Shown piece by piece: positions 23,484 to 33,050 of a DNA stretch of 64,000 nt. The notes below the pieces were generated by a model. That model saw nothing but the letters and a program-made list of their open reading frames with translations, made no database searches and had not been told where the DNA came from. The stretch covers positions 1,302,001 to 1,366,000 of the forward strand of contig OZ244040.1 in assembly GCA_965215035.1 (NCBI GenBank), written 5' to 3'. Position numbers and translations under genes: made by a program. Numbering within the stretch: position 1 is the first letter of the stretch; every line of letters starts with the position of its first letter. Source of the stretch: Azophilus sp965215035 (GTDB lineage Bacteria > Pseudomonadota > Gammaproteobacteria > Pseudomonadales > Azotimanducaceae).

Positions 23484-24434
23484 ATGAACAAACCGGAACT
23501 CCTACGGCTGGGCGATCTGCCCGATATCGCCAGCGCCGAGGTGCGCCAGCCCCAGGTTGCCCTCGACTGGGTGGGGATGAGCAGCATCCACCAGCCACTG
23601 CTGGTGAAGGACGGCGGTACGACCAGGCAGGTGCAGACCAGGGTCCAGGTGTACGTGGACCTTGTCGACCCCACGGCCAAGGGCATCCACATGTCGCGCC
23701 TGTACCTCATTCTGGATGAACATGCCGAAACACGGGCGCTCACCGCCGCTGGCCTGAAGTTGTTGCTGGCCTCGATCCTGGAATCGCACCGGGGGCTTTC
23801 CCGCCATGCCTTCGTTCAATTCGATTTCGACTGCTATCTGCGGCGCCGGGCGCTAGTCAGCGAAAACTCCGGGTGGAACAGTTACCCGGTTACGATCAAG
23901 GGAACGCTGCACCAGGGGGAGATTCACCTGGAGTTGGGTGTCGGCGTCTTCTATTCCTCCACCTGCCCCTGTTCGGCGGCGCTGGCCAGGCAGCTTATCC
24001 AGAATCAGTTCGAGACGGATTTCGGGTCAGGTGGCCTGGTTAAGGCCGGCGAGGTCAAGGCCTGGCTCGGCACCGAGCAGGGCATACTGGCGACACCGCA
24101 CAGTCAGCGCAGCATCGCCAGGCTCCTGGTCAAGCTGCGGGATGGCTTGGAAGACTTCCCCATCACCAGCCTTATCGACCAGGTCGAAGCCACGCTGAAA
24201 ACCCCGGTGCAAACGGCTGTCAAACGCGAGGATGAACAGGAATTCGCCCGCCTCAACGCGGCCAACCTGATGTTCGTGGAGGACTCGGGGCGCAAGCTCA
24301 AGTCCATGCTGCTGGCCGACCCCCGGTTGACGGATTTCTGGGTGCGTATCGAGCACCACGAGAGCCTGCACCCGCACGATGCGGTGGGCGTGTTCACCCG
24401 CGGTGTTCCAAACGGGTACCTGCCCATACCCTGA
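23484..24434 (+). CDS. folE2: GTP cyclohydrolase FolE2 (type IB)
   Basis: A 316-residue T-fold enzyme converting GTP to dihydroneopterin triphosphate, the first step of folate and queuosine precursor synthesis. Typical FolE2 motifs are 'VQTRVQVYVDLVDPTAKGIHMSRLY' and 'SSTCPCSAALARQL' with the metal-ligand Cys. FolE2 accepts metals other than zinc and is often induced under zinc limitation; I see no convincing Zur box in the 140 bases upstream. It stands alone, divergent from tRNA-Leu/rnr. Confidence 0.93.
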   Translation: MNKPELLRLGDLPDIASAEVRQPQVALDWVGMSSIHQPLLVKDGGTTRQVQTRVQVYVDLVDPTAKGIHMSRLYLILDEHAETRALTAAGLKLLLASILESHRGLSRHAFVQFDFDCYLRRRALVSENSGWNSYPVTIKGTLHQGEIHLELGVGVFYSSTCPCSAALARQLIQNQFETDFGSGGLVKAGEVKAWLGTEQGILATPHSQRSIARLLVKLRDGLEDFPITSLIDQVEATLKTPVQTAVKREDEQEFARLNAANLMFVEDSGRKLKSMLLADPRLTDFWVRIEHHESLHPHDAVGVFTRGVPNGYLPIP

Positions 24435-24658
24435 GCGGGGCAATGCCCTGGCCCGCGTATCTGGCCGGGTGGTGGCCAGGGCGGAAAGCGGGTGGCGGCC
24501 GGGGCGGCAGGAATGCCGGTGTGCGAGCCCTTGCCCCTGTGTCCCGCCGATTTGCCGCTTTCGGCCCGGCAACGCCCGGTCCGCGCCCGGGAGATTGGTC
24601 GAATGTCTGGGATGGCCGCAACGGTTGGCGCGACCCGAGCCACGCTGCCCGGGCCGTT

Positions 24659-24853
24659 CTACCCGGGCTGCAACTCGGCGAGTTCCGCCGCTGTCAAGGA
24701 GCGCGCCTCGGCCTCGAGCATGACCGGGATAGCGTCGCGGATGGGATAGGCTAGCTGACTTGCCTTGCACCACAATTCCTGGCGCTCCTCGCGATAGGCC
24801 AGGGGTGCCTTGCTCACGGGGCAAACCAGTATTTCCAGCAGTTTGGTGTCCAC
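24659..24853 (-). CDS. Trm112/YcaR family small protein
   Basis: A 64-residue Trm112-like protein: 'DTKLLEILVCPVSKAPLAYREE' and 'PIRDAIPVMLEAEAR' match E. coli YcaR almost throughout. The first zinc-knuckle pair is CPVS instead of the common CPVC, and the second half has a single Cys (LWCK), so metal binding is likely lost. In bacteria the role is not settled. The 224-base gap between it and folE2 is GC-rich and shows no gene. Confidence 0.85.
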   Translation of the reverse strand: MDTKLLEILVCPVSKAPLAYREERQELWCKASQLAYPIRDAIPVMLEAEARSLTAAELAELQPG

Positions 24854-24961
24854 CCTTCGCCCGTATCTGAGGTAACGCGCACAGTTTACGGCACTCCCGG
24901 TGGTTCGACCACCAAGCCGGCCTGTGGCCCAATGGTGCCGCTGCTTAAGTGCGCAAACGAG

Positions 24962-26257
24962 TTAATGCGCGAACGGATTGTTGAGCACGATGGTCTCCTC
25001 GCGCTCCGGCCCAGTCGAAATCATGTCGACCGATGCGCCCACCGCCTCTTCGATGCGCTGGATGTAGGCTCTGGCATTGACGGGCAGCCGATCCATAGAG
25101 CGCGCTCCGAGTGTGGACTCGCGCCACCCGGGCAGTTCCTCGAAGCGCGGCTTGATCCGGGAATAGTATTCGCTGCCAAACCGGGGGATGCCCTCGCCGC
25201 CGTCCGGCCCTTCGTAGCCGACACAAAAGCGGATGCGCTCCAGGCCGTCCAGCACATCGAGCTTGGTCAGGCACAGGCCGGAGATGCTGTTTATGTGCAC
25301 CGCCTGGCGCAGCGCCACCGCGTCGAACCAGCCGCAGCGGCGCGGCCGGCCCGTGGTCGCGCCAAACTCCTGGCCGCGCTCGGCGAGCTGGCGGCCGGTA
25401 TCGTCGAACAGCTCGGTGGGAAAGGGCCCCGACCCGACGCGGGTAGCGTAGGCCTTGGTGATGCCCAGCACGTAATCGAGATAGGCCGGGCCAAAGCCGC
25501 TGCCGATTGCCGTGCTCCCCGCGGTGGTGTTTGACGAGGTGACAAAGGGATAGGTGCCGAGGTCGATGTCCAGCAGGGTGCCCTGGGCGCCTTCGAAGAG
25601 AATGTTCTCTCCCGCTTCCCGTAACTCGTGGAGCAACACCGCGATGTCGGCGACCATGGGGCGTATCTGCTCGGCCACCGCCGCGCACCCATCCAGTGTC
25701 GCCTGGAAGTCGACGGGCTCCGACCGATAGTACTTCTCCAGCACGAAATTCTGGTAATCCATCACCTCGGCGAGCTTGGCGGCGAAGTCCCGCCAGTAGC
25801 ACAGGTCGCCGAGGCGCAGGCCGCGCCGGGCCGCCTTGTCCTCGTAGGCGGGGCCGATGCCGCGCAAGGTGGTGCCGATCTTACCGCTGCCCCGGGCCCG
25901 CTCCCGGGCGAGGTCGAGCTTGATGTGATACGGCAGAATCAGTTGGCAGGCATGGCTGATGCGCAAGCGCTCCCGTACCGGCACGCCCCGCTCCTCGAGC
26001 CCAGCCAGCTCTTCGAGCAACGCACTCGGCTCCAGCACCACGCCGTTGCCGATAAAACAGCGCACGCCGGGCCGCAGGATGCCGGAGGGAATGAGGTGCA
26101 ATACCGTCTTCCTGCCGTTGATGACCAGTGTGTGGCCGGCGTTGTGGCCGCCCTGGGTGCGCACCACGGCGGCGGCCCGCCCGGTCAGGAGATCGACGAC
26201 CTTACCCTTGCCCTCGTCCCCCCACTGGGTGCCCATGACGACCACGTTGCGGCCCAT
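24962..26257 (-). CDS. purA: Adenylosuccinate synthetase
   Basis: A 431-residue GTP-dependent enzyme joining IMP and aspartate in AMP synthesis. Active-site motifs are 'GTQWGDEGKGK' (Asp13 and P-loop-like), 'GGHNAGHT', 'GTTLRGIGPAYEDK', 'TSSNTTAGSTAIGSG' and 'TKLDVLDG'. It has the full usual length. It follows hflC on the same strand; in Pseudomonas and many relatives hisZ lies between them, and it is not here. Confidence 0.96.
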   Translation of the reverse strand: MGRNVVVMGTQWGDEGKGKVVDLLTGRAAAVVRTQGGHNAGHTLVINGRKTVLHLIPSGILRPGVRCFIGNGVVLEPSALLEELAGLEERGVPVRERLRISHACQLILPYHIKLDLARERARGSGKIGTTLRGIGPAYEDKAARRGLRLGDLCYWRDFAAKLAEVMDYQNFVLEKYYRSEPVDFQATLDGCAAVAEQIRPMVADIAVLLHELREAGENILFEGAQGTLLDIDLGTYPFVTSSNTTAGSTAIGSGFGPAYLDYVLGITKAYATRVGSGPFPTELFDDTGRQLAERGQEFGATTGRPRRCGWFDAVALRQAVHINSISGLCLTKLDVLDGLERIRFCVGYEGPDGGEGIPRFGSEYYSRIKPRFEELPGWRESTLGARSMDRLPVNARAYIQRIEEAVGASVDMISTGPEREETIVLNNPFAH

Positions 26258-26316
26258 GGCGGTGCCTGTTTGCGACCTATGGGCGCTGGCAGTAGGGGCG
26301 GTGGCACATGCTCCGG

Positions 26317-27186
26317 TCAGCCCTCGTCGTTCTTCAGGTACTTGAAGAATTCGCTATTCGGATCCAGCACGAGCATATCGCTCTTGTCACCGAACACCTT
26401 GGCGTAGGCGTTGATGCTGCGCGTAAACTCGTAGAACTCTGGATCCTTGTTGAACGCATCGGCGTAGATCGACGCCGCTAGGGCATCGCCGTCGCCGCGA
26501 ATCTGCTCCGCCTCGCGGTAGGCCTCCGCCTCGATGACCACGGTTTGCCGCTCCGCGTCGGCTCGGATGCCCAGCGCCAACTCCTCGCCCTGGGCCCGGT
26601 ACTGGCGTGCTTCGATTTCGCGTTCGGAGTTCATGCGATCATAAACCGAGGTGGACACCTCCGCGGGCAGATCGATGCGTTTCACCCGCACGTCGATCAC
26701 CTCGACACCCACAGCTTCCTTCATTACCCGGTTAAGATCCGCGGTCAGCTCCTGCATGAGCTGGTCGCGCTCGCCGGAAATGACCTCGTGCATGTCGCGT
26801 CGGCTGATGGCGTTGCGCAGGCCCTCGTTGACGCGCTCCTGCAACACCCGGTTGGCGCGACCCTCGTCGCCGGAACTCGCCGTGTAGTAGTTCTGCACGT
26901 CCACAATGCGCCACTTGGCGAAGGAATCGACGATGAGCGGCTTCTTTTCCAGGGTATAGTAGGTTTCCGGGTTGGAATCCAGCGTCAGCACCCGGGCGTC
27001 GAATTTCTTCACCTCTTCGGCGACCGGCAGCTTCAGGTGCAGCCCGGGAGGCACATCCGCGCGGCTAACCGCGCCGAAGCGCAGCAGGATGGCCCGCTCC
27101 GTCTCCTTGACGATGTACACGCTCTGCAAAACCAGCAGAACCGCCACCACCCCAATGACGACAAAAACGAAATTACGCAGGTTCAT
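26317..27186 (-). CDS. hflC: Protease modulator HflC
   Basis: A 289-residue SPFH (prohibitin-like) protein with one N-terminal TM (residues 5-25) and 'ETERAILLRFG', 'PGLHLKLPVAEEVKKFDARVLTLD', 'EVSTSVYDRMNSEREIEARQYRAQGEE'. With HflK it forms the large membrane cage around FtsH in the inner membrane, facing the periplasm. GGAG lies six bases before the ATG. It starts 10 bases after hflK. Confidence 0.93.
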   Translation of the reverse strand: MNLRNFVFVVIGVVAVLLVLQSVYIVKETERAILLRFGAVSRADVPPGLHLKLPVAEEVKKFDARVLTLDSNPETYYTLEKKPLIVDSFAKWRIVDVQNYYTASSGDEGRANRVLQERVNEGLRNAISRRDMHEVISGERDQLMQELTADLNRVMKEAVGVEVIDVRVKRIDLPAEVSTSVYDRMNSEREIEARQYRAQGEELALGIRADAERQTVVIEAEAYREAEQIRGDGDALAASIYADAFNKDPEFYEFTRSINAYAKVFGDKSDMLVLDPNSEFFKYLKNDEG

Positions 27187-27196
27187 CGGCGTCTCC

Positions 27197-28336
27197 TTAC
27201 CTGGTCTCGCGGTTAGTTCGTCCGCTGGCTATACGGTCGTTGATCTCTCGCAATACGGCGTCCGCCACGGAGCGAACCGTCTCCTGGCCTTGGGCGCTGG
27301 TCACTACTCCGGCGCCTGCCTGGGAGAGCCGGTCGAGGGGCAGGTACATCAGGTTGTTGCCACCCTCCACATCGACCATGATCTTTGAACTGCTGGACAG
27401 CACCGCCTCGATCGCATCGATATAGAGCCGGTCGCGGGTCACCCGCTGGGCAACGGAGTATTCGGCGAGCAGCTTCTCGAAGCGCTGGGCCTCGCCCTGG
27501 GACCGGGCCACCACCTGGTCGCGGTAGGCGCTGGCCTGCTCGATTAGCTTCTGCGCCTCGCCCCGGGCGGTGGGGATGATGCTCTCGGCATAGGCGTTGG
27601 CCTGGTTGATGACGCGCTGTTCGTCTTCCTTGGCCTTCTGCACATCGTTGAACGCATCGCGCACCTGGGTGGGCGGGGCGCTCTCGTCGATATTCACCTT
27701 GCTGACCAGAATGCCCGTGCCGTACCGGTTGAGATACGACTGCAGGCGTTCCTGTACCTCGATGGCGATGGCGGCCCGCCCGTCGGTGATGACCTGATCC
27801 ATGACCGAACCGCCGACCACATGGCGCAGTGCGCTCTCGGTAGCGTGGTCGAGACTCACTTCGGGCCTACGCACCTGAACCAGGAAGGCTACCGGGTCAT
27901 CCACGACATATTGCACCGTCATGCTGACATCGACGATGTTCTCGTCCTCGGTGAGCATGAGTGCCTGGTGCTTCTTGGAACGCACCCGGGTGACATTGAC
28001 CTTTTCCACACGGTCGATGATTGGTGGGTTCCAATGCAGCCCTGGTGTCACGAAGTTCTGCTGCACGGCACCGAAGCGGAATACCACGCCGCGCTCGCCC
28101 TGGTCGATCTGGTACAGGCCCCAAAGGCCGTACAGGATGGCCAGCACAACCAGCCCTAAGCCGAAAAGCTTGCCGCTGATGCCGCCGCTGCCCTTGCCGC
28201 GTTCGCCGCCGCGTCGTCCGAAGATGCCGGCGAACTGCGCTTGTAGCTTTTTGAATGCTTCGTCAAGATCGGGCGGACCCTGATCGCCACGGTTGCCCCA
28301 GGGATCTCTGCCGCCACCGGATTCGTTCCACGCCAT
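27197..28336 (-). CDS. hflK: FtsH protease activity modulator HflK
   Basis: A 379-residue SPFH protein. The Gly/Asp-rich cytoplasmic N-terminus (AWNESGGGRDPWGN) is typical of HflK, followed by a TM at about 65-85, then 'ERGVVFRFGAVQQNFVTPGLHW', 'ESALRHVVGGSVMDQVITDGRAAI' and the coiled-coil region. The start at 28336 is supported by GGAG six bases upstream. It partners with HflC. A palindromic intergenic repeat lies upstream, between it and hflX. Confidence 0.93.
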   Translation of the reverse strand: MAWNESGGGRDPWGNRGDQGPPDLDEAFKKLQAQFAGIFGRRGGERGKGSGGISGKLFGLGLVVLAILYGLWGLYQIDQGERGVVFRFGAVQQNFVTPGLHWNPPIIDRVEKVNVTRVRSKKHQALMLTEDENIVDVSMTVQYVVDDPVAFLVQVRRPEVSLDHATESALRHVVGGSVMDQVITDGRAAIAIEVQERLQSYLNRYGTGILVSKVNIDESAPPTQVRDAFNDVQKAKEDEQRVINQANAYAESIIPTARGEAQKLIEQASAYRDQVVARSQGEAQRFEKLLAEYSVAQRVTRDRLYIDAIEAVLSSSSKIMVDVEGGNNLMYLPLDRLSQAGAGVVTSAQGQETVRSVADAVLREINDRIASGRTNRETR

Positions 28337-28416
28337 ATGGTGCTCCGTCATTTGCGAATGGGGGGAGATTCTAGCTTGGATCGGCCACGAAATCCCGTGG
28401 CGCCGGGCCGTTGTGG

Positions 28417-28488
28417 TGTATCGGTTTGAATCCCGAGCCTGCCGAATCCCCTGTGCCTCCGCTCGGTCCACAAATTCAAACTGATACA
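28417..28488. repeat. Palindromic intergenic repeat, copy 1 (72 bp)
   Basis: Terminal inverted repeats TGTATCGGTTTGAAT and ATTCAAACTGATACA (one mismatch) bound this element. It is a shortened member (a 7-base deletion in the GGCACGGCAC part) of a family with three other copies at 48310, 54160 and 56395. Its right arm overlaps the last codons and the stop codon of hflX. Confidence 0.9.
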
Positions 28489-29789
28489 GTACCCGGGCCG
28501 TTGTGATGGTCGGGGCGGCGCTCGGGAGTAGTGTTCTGCTCCTCTAGGAAGCGCGCAATGCGCGCGCGCACCCGGGGGTCGGCGCGAATCTTCAACAGGG
28601 AGGCGCCATCTGCCGTGATCTCTTCCCCGATAACCGCGCCTCTTTCATACAGCCAGGCGCGTGTTCGGCCCGCCGACAGAGGCAGCGCTAGCGTCACCGG
28701 GGCCCGCACGCCAACCGCGGCGCCGATGGTCTCGATCAGGCGCGGCAGCCCTTTTCCGGTCTTGGCGCTGATGCGCACCCGGTGGTTGGTGTTGCCATGG
28801 CACGCCCCTTGGTGCGGGTCGTCGATCAGGTCGCACTTGTTGAGCGCGGTAACCACCGGTACCGCCCCGGCACCGATCTCGGCCAGCACACGTTCAACCT
28901 CGCCTGTGCGCCGTTCGGCATCGGGTGCGCTTGCATCGACGACATGGACCAGCAAATCGGCGTTGGTTACCTCTTCGAGGGTGGCCTTGAAGGCCTCGAT
29001 CAGCGTATGCGGCAAAGCACCGATGAAGCCGACCGTATCCGCCAGCACCACTTGGCCCGCCCCCGGGACATCGAGACGGCGCATGGTGGGGTCGAGCGTC
29101 GCGAACAGCCGATCTTCCGCAATCGTCCGGGCGGCGGTCAGCGCGTTGAAAAGGGTCGATTTGCCGGCGTTGGTGTAGCCCACCAGAGAGACGGTCAAGG
29201 CCCCGGAGCGGCCCCGTCGGCGGCGGCCCTGGCTGCGGCGCCTAGCGACCCTGTCCAGCCGCGACTGCACCTTCCTGATGCGCTCGCCAAGCATGCGTTT
29301 GTCCAGCTCGATCTGGGTCTCGCCCCCGCCGCGCAGGCCAATGCCGCCTTTCTGCCTGTCGAGGTGCGTCCAGCCCCGCACCAGGCGGGTTCGCGCGTGC
29401 TCAAGCTGGGCCAGCTCGATTTGCAGCTTGCCTTCGAAGGTGCGGGCGCGCTCGGCGAAGATGTTCAGAATCAGTTCCGTGCGGGTCATAACCCGGCAGC
29501 CCACCGCCCGCTCCAGGTTGCGCTGCTGGCCCGGGGAAAGCTCGTGGTTGACCAGCACCAGATCCGCCCCAAGCGCGGCTACCGCTTGGCGCAGCCGGTC
29601 CGCCTTGCCTTCGCCCACCAGCAGCCTAGGATGCTCGCTCCGGCGCTTGGCGAACATTTCCAGTTCGACGCCGACCCCCGCGGAGCTCGCAAGTTCGCGG
29701 AACTCGCCCAGGTCGAAGCTGTCGGTGTTCCCTACCCTTACCTGTAGGAGTACGGCGGAACGCCCGGGCGCGAATCGATCGAAAAACAA
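28476..29789 (-). CDS. hflX: Ribosome-associated GTPase HflX
   Basis: A 437-residue GTPase that splits stalled or hibernating 70S ribosomes. The N-terminal HflX domain has 'RLLVGEGKADRLRQAV' and 'NHELSPGQQRNLE', with the linker 'GGGETQIELDKR'. The G domain has G1 'GYTNAGKST', G3 'DTVGF' and G4 'NKCD'. The last residues (VSV) and stop codon are contributed by the palindromic repeat at 28417-28488, so the tail has been replaced or trimmed by its insertion. It follows hfq by 16 bases. Confidence 0.94.
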   Translation of the reverse strand: MFFDRFAPGRSAVLLQVRVGNTDSFDLGEFRELASSAGVGVELEMFAKRRSEHPRLLVGEGKADRLRQAVAALGADLVLVNHELSPGQQRNLERAVGCRVMTRTELILNIFAERARTFEGKLQIELAQLEHARTRLVRGWTHLDRQKGGIGLRGGGETQIELDKRMLGERIRKVQSRLDRVARRRSQGRRRRGRSGALTVSLVGYTNAGKSTLFNALTAARTIAEDRLFATLDPTMRRLDVPGAGQVVLADTVGFIGALPHTLIEAFKATLEEVTNADLLVHVVDASAPDAERRTGEVERVLAEIGAGAVPVVTALNKCDLIDDPHQGACHGNTNHRVRISAKTGKGLPRLIETIGAAVGVRAPVTLALPLSAGRTRAWLYERGAVIGEEITADGASLLKIRADPRVRARIARFLEEQNTTPERRPDHHNGPGTVSV

Positions 29790-29805
29790 GCCCGTCTCCG
29801 CCGCC

Positions 29806-30054
29806 TCAAACCGGCGGCGAGGCTTCCCGTTCGCTCATGGGCGCCAGCCTGACGTTGCGTGCGGGCACCACCGTGGAGATGGCGTGCTTGTACACGATTT
29901 GGTTGACGCTGTTGCGCAGCAGGAGTACGAATTGATCGAAGGATTCGATCTGCCCCTGTAGCTTGATACCGTTGACTAGGTAGATCGATACAGGAATGCG
30001 TTCCTTGCGCAATGTATTCAGGTAAGGGTCTTGTAGCGAGTGCCCTTTTGACAT
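29806..30054 (-). CDS. hfq: RNA chaperone Hfq
   Basis: An 82-residue Sm-like protein: 'GHSLQDPYLNTLRKERIPVSIYLVNGIKLQGQIESFDQFVLLLRN' (Sm1) and 'QIVYKHAISTVVPAR' (Sm2, with the YKH proximal-site motif). The C-terminal tail is short. Hexameric Hfq pairs small RNAs with mRNAs. The start at 30054 is supported by GGAG seven bases upstream. It lies in the conserved miaA-hfq-hflX string; the 225-base miaA/hfq gap likely holds its own promoter. Confidence 0.97.
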   Translation of the reverse strand: MSKGHSLQDPYLNTLRKERIPVSIYLVNGIKLQGQIESFDQFVLLLRNSVNQIVYKHAISTVVPARNVRLAPMSEREASPPV

Positions 30055-30279
30055 TTGGGTTCTCCTTGCCGAATCGGCTTTCAATAACGGGTGGCCGAAA
30101 CACGGGATGGGCCACCAGGTTCCACCGGCTGTCTATTGTGCTGTTGTCGAGTGCCTTCTCGTTGCGGAACCTCGTCGGGATGGCCGGACTACCCGAGGGC
30201 CCGTCTGCTGTAAACTATGGCCACACCGAACCGCCATTGCAAGGCGGCGTTGGATCAGGTGTTGTCGGAAGCGGAGCGG

Positions 30280-31233
30280 TCAGGCCAGCCTGTGCAGCAC
30301 CTGCCCGGCGGCGGCCACCGGGTCCCGCCAGCCCAGCGCCTCGAGCCGCGGCCACTTGCGCAGCCAGGTGAACTGCTTCTTCGCGAGCTGCCGGGTCGCC
30401 GCAATGGCCTCCGCGCGCATGGTACCGGCGTCCAGCTCGCCATCGAGGTGGTGCCACATCTGGCGGTAGCCCACTGCCCGCATGGAGGGTAGGCCGGGGT
30501 GCAGATCCCCCCGCTCCCGCAGTGCGCCGACCTCGCCGGCGAAGTCGGCCCGGAGCATGGCGTCGAACCGTGCCGCTATGCGGGCGTGCAGCCGGGCCCG
30601 GTCATCCGGCAATAGCGCGAATGTCAGCACCGGCTCGCCAAGACGGTGCCCCGCCCCGCGGTCGGTCTGTTCCCGCCAGAACTCCGAAATCGGGCGGCCC
30701 GTGGTTTCGAATACCTCCAACGCGCGTTGCAGCCGTTGGGGATTGTTGGGGTGGATGCCGGCGGCCGCTTCGGCATCCACCGCCGCGAGCCGCCGGTGCA
30801 GCGCCGGCCAGCCGTCTGCCGCCGCCCGCTCGGCGATCGCCCTGCGCACGGCGGGGCTTGCCGGCGGCAATTCCGCCAATCCATCGTGGAAGGCGCGCGC
30901 GTAGAGCATGGTGCCGCCGACCAGCACGGGCAATTTGCCCTGGCGGTGTGCCGTTGCCACCTCCCGGGTGGCGTCCTCGACGAAGGCCGCTGCGGAATAG
31001 GTTTCCGAGGGGTCGCGGATGTCGATGAGCGCGTGCGGAAACTGCGCCCGCACACGGTGGTCCGGCTTGGCGGTGCCCACGTTCATGCCGCGGTAAACCA
31101 TGGCGGAATCCATGCTGATCAGGTGGCAGGGCCGGCGCTCTGCCAGCGCCAGGGCGGCTGCGGTTTTGCCCGCCGCCGTCGGTCCGAGCAGCATTACGAT
31201 GGGCATGGCTTGGCGCTTGCTAGCTCGAGGCAT
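30280..31233 (-). CDS. miaA: tRNA dimethylallyltransferase MiaA
   Basis: A 317-residue P-loop enzyme adding the dimethylallyl group to A37 of tRNAs reading UNN codons. Motifs are 'LLGPTAAGKTAAALALAE', 'LISMDSAMVYRGMNVGTAKP', 'HALIDIRDPSE', 'LVGGTMLYARAFHDGLA' and the C-terminal 'RQLAKKQFTWLRKW'. An alternative ATG at 31206 would remove nine residues; neither start has a good ribosome site. It sits between mutL and hfq, the standard order. Confidence 0.95.
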   Translation of the reverse strand: MPRASKRQAMPIVMLLGPTAAGKTAAALALAERRPCHLISMDSAMVYRGMNVGTAKPDHRVRAQFPHALIDIRDPSETYSAAAFVEDATREVATAHRQGKLPVLVGGTMLYARAFHDGLAELPPASPAVRRAIAERAAADGWPALHRRLAAVDAEAAAGIHPNNPQRLQRALEVFETTGRPISEFWREQTDRGAGHRLGEPVLTFALLPDDRARLHARIAARFDAMLRADFAGEVGALRERGDLHPGLPSMRAVGYRQMWHHLDGELDAGTMRAEAIAATRQLAKKQFTWLRKWPRLEALGWRDPVAAAGQVLHRLA

Positions 31234-31273
31234 CGCTTGGTGCTTATCTTGACCAAAAGACGGCCGGCGGACG

Positions 31274-33040
31274 CTACTGCCCGCGCAGGAACTGACGGTC
31301 GAGGTCGGCGAGTGTCTGCACCAGGTAGGTCGGTCGGCCGTGGTTACACTGCTCGGCGTTCTCGGTTCGTTCCATTTCGCGCAACAAGGCGTTCATCTCG
31401 GCCGTGGTCAGCGTGCGGTTTGCCCGGACCGATGCGTGACAGGCCATGCTGGCAAGCAGGTCGTCGCGGCGATTGTCAACTTCCCTGCTGGTGCCCGTAC
31501 TGGCGAGCTCCGCGAGCACATCGGCGGCCAGCCGCTCGACATCGGCACCGGCCAGAAGGGCGGGAATTTCGCGAACCGTTACGCTGCAAGGGCCCGTGCG
31601 GTCCAGCACGATGCCGGTGGCGGCCAACTCCGCCCGGCATAGCTCCGCCAGTTCGGCTTCCGCTTCGGTGGTGTCGAATGCCAGGGGCACGAGCAATCGC
31701 TGGGTCACCACGCCGTCGTCGGCCGCGGTACGCTTGAGCCTTTCGTAGGTGATGCGCTCGTGGGCGGCATGCATGTCCACTACGACCAGCCCCTGGGCAT
31801 TCTGCGCCAGCACATAGATGCCGTGGAGCTGCGCGATGGCATAGCCAAGCGGCGGCACATCCTCTTTTGCCGCGGCGGGTTGTTCCCGGTAATGCGCCAA
31901 AGCCTCGGCGACGGCCAGGGTGGAACCGCCGGCCCGGGCTGGCCCTAGGCCGAGCTCGGCCGTGCCGCCGCCCCCTGGGGAGGCCGGGCTGGTGATGGGT
32001 TCCCGGTGCGCAGTCGCCGACCCCGAGGGCATGCCCGCCGAGCCGGGACGCACATCGCCCAGTGCGCGGTGCAGCCTGCCGAAGATAAAGTCGTGTACAT
32101 CCCGCGCCTTGCGGAAGCGCACCTCGTACTTGGTGGGATGCACGTTGACGTCCACCTCGTCGGGTGGCAACTCCAGGTACAGCGCGAACAGGGGATGCCG
32201 GCCGTGGAACAGGACGTCCCGATAGGCCTGGCGAATGGCGTGGGCGACCAGCTTGTCGCGCACCGCCCGCCCGTTGACGAAAAAGTACTGCCGGTCGGCC
32301 TGCCCCCGGGAATTCGTGGGCAGGCCGACCCAGCCGCTAAGACGCAGCTTGCCCCGGTCTTCGTCGATGGCTAGGCTGCGCTCCGCGAACTGCGGCCCCA
32401 GCACGGCGGCCAGGCGGGCTTCGGGGTCTCCCGCCGGCATGACCTCGCGCCGGGTGCCCGTGCGCAGTTCCATGCCCACATCGAAACGACAGAGCGCAAG
32501 GCGCCGCAACACCGCCGCCGCCTGTTGGGTTTCGGTGCGCTCCGCCTTCAGAAACCGGCGCCGGGCCGGTGTGTTGAAAAACAGATCCTGCATCTCCACG
32601 GTGGTGCCCGGTGGGTGGCCCTTGGGGCCCTTGCCGACGATCTCGCCACCGTGCACGGCAATGTGAAACCCCAACGAGGCGCTCTTGGGGCGGCTGGTGA
32701 CGGTCAGGCGCGACACGGATGCGGCGCTGGCAAGGGCCTCGCCCCGGAACCCGAGGCTTTTGACTCCGAGCAGGTCGTCGATGCTCGAGACCTTGCTGGT
32801 GGCGTGTCGACTGACGGCGAGCGGCAGATCATCGGGCTGGATGCCGTGCCCATCGTCGGTTACGCGAACCCGTTTGACGCCGCCCTGCTCGATGAGCACC
32901 TCCACCCGGCGCGCGCCGGCATCCAGGCTGTTTTCTACGAGTTCCTTGACGATCGAGGCGGGCCGCTCCACCACCTCGCCGGCGGCAATCTGATCGGCGA
33001 CGAACGGGGGTAAGAGCGCGATGCGAGCGGAAGAGGGCAC
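31274..33040 (-). CDS. mutL: DNA mismatch repair protein MutL
   Basis: A 588-residue GHKL ATPase. N-terminal motifs are 'IAAGEVVERPASIVKELVENSLDAGA', 'TDDGHGI' and 'SLGFRGEALASAASV'. The C-terminal dimerisation domain contains 'DMHAAHERITYERLK', which matches the MutL endonuclease motif DQHA(X)2E(X)4E with Met in place of Gln, so nicking activity is likely. The start codon is GTG. A Gly/Ala/Pro-rich linker lies near residues 330-370. It ends 40 bases before miaA and starts 10 bases after amiB. Confidence 0.95.
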   Translation of the reverse strand: MPSSARIALLPPFVADQIAAGEVVERPASIVKELVENSLDAGARRVEVLIEQGGVKRVRVTDDGHGIQPDDLPLAVSRHATSKVSSIDDLLGVKSLGFRGEALASAASVSRLTVTSRPKSASLGFHIAVHGGEIVGKGPKGHPPGTTVEMQDLFFNTPARRRFLKAERTETQQAAAVLRRLALCRFDVGMELRTGTRREVMPAGDPEARLAAVLGPQFAERSLAIDEDRGKLRLSGWVGLPTNSRGQADRQYFFVNGRAVRDKLVAHAIRQAYRDVLFHGRHPLFALYLELPPDEVDVNVHPTKYEVRFRKARDVHDFIFGRLHRALGDVRPGSAGMPSGSATAHREPITSPASPGGGGTAELGLGPARAGGSTLAVAEALAHYREQPAAAKEDVPPLGYAIAQLHGIYVLAQNAQGLVVVDMHAAHERITYERLKRTAADDGVVTQRLLVPLAFDTTEAEAELAELCRAELAATGIVLDRTGPCSVTVREIPALLAGADVERLAADVLAELASTGTSREVDNRRDDLLASMACHASVRANRTLTTAEMNALLREMERTENAEQCNHGRPTYLVQTLADLDRQFLRGQ

Positions 33041-33050
33041 TAGTGCTCCA

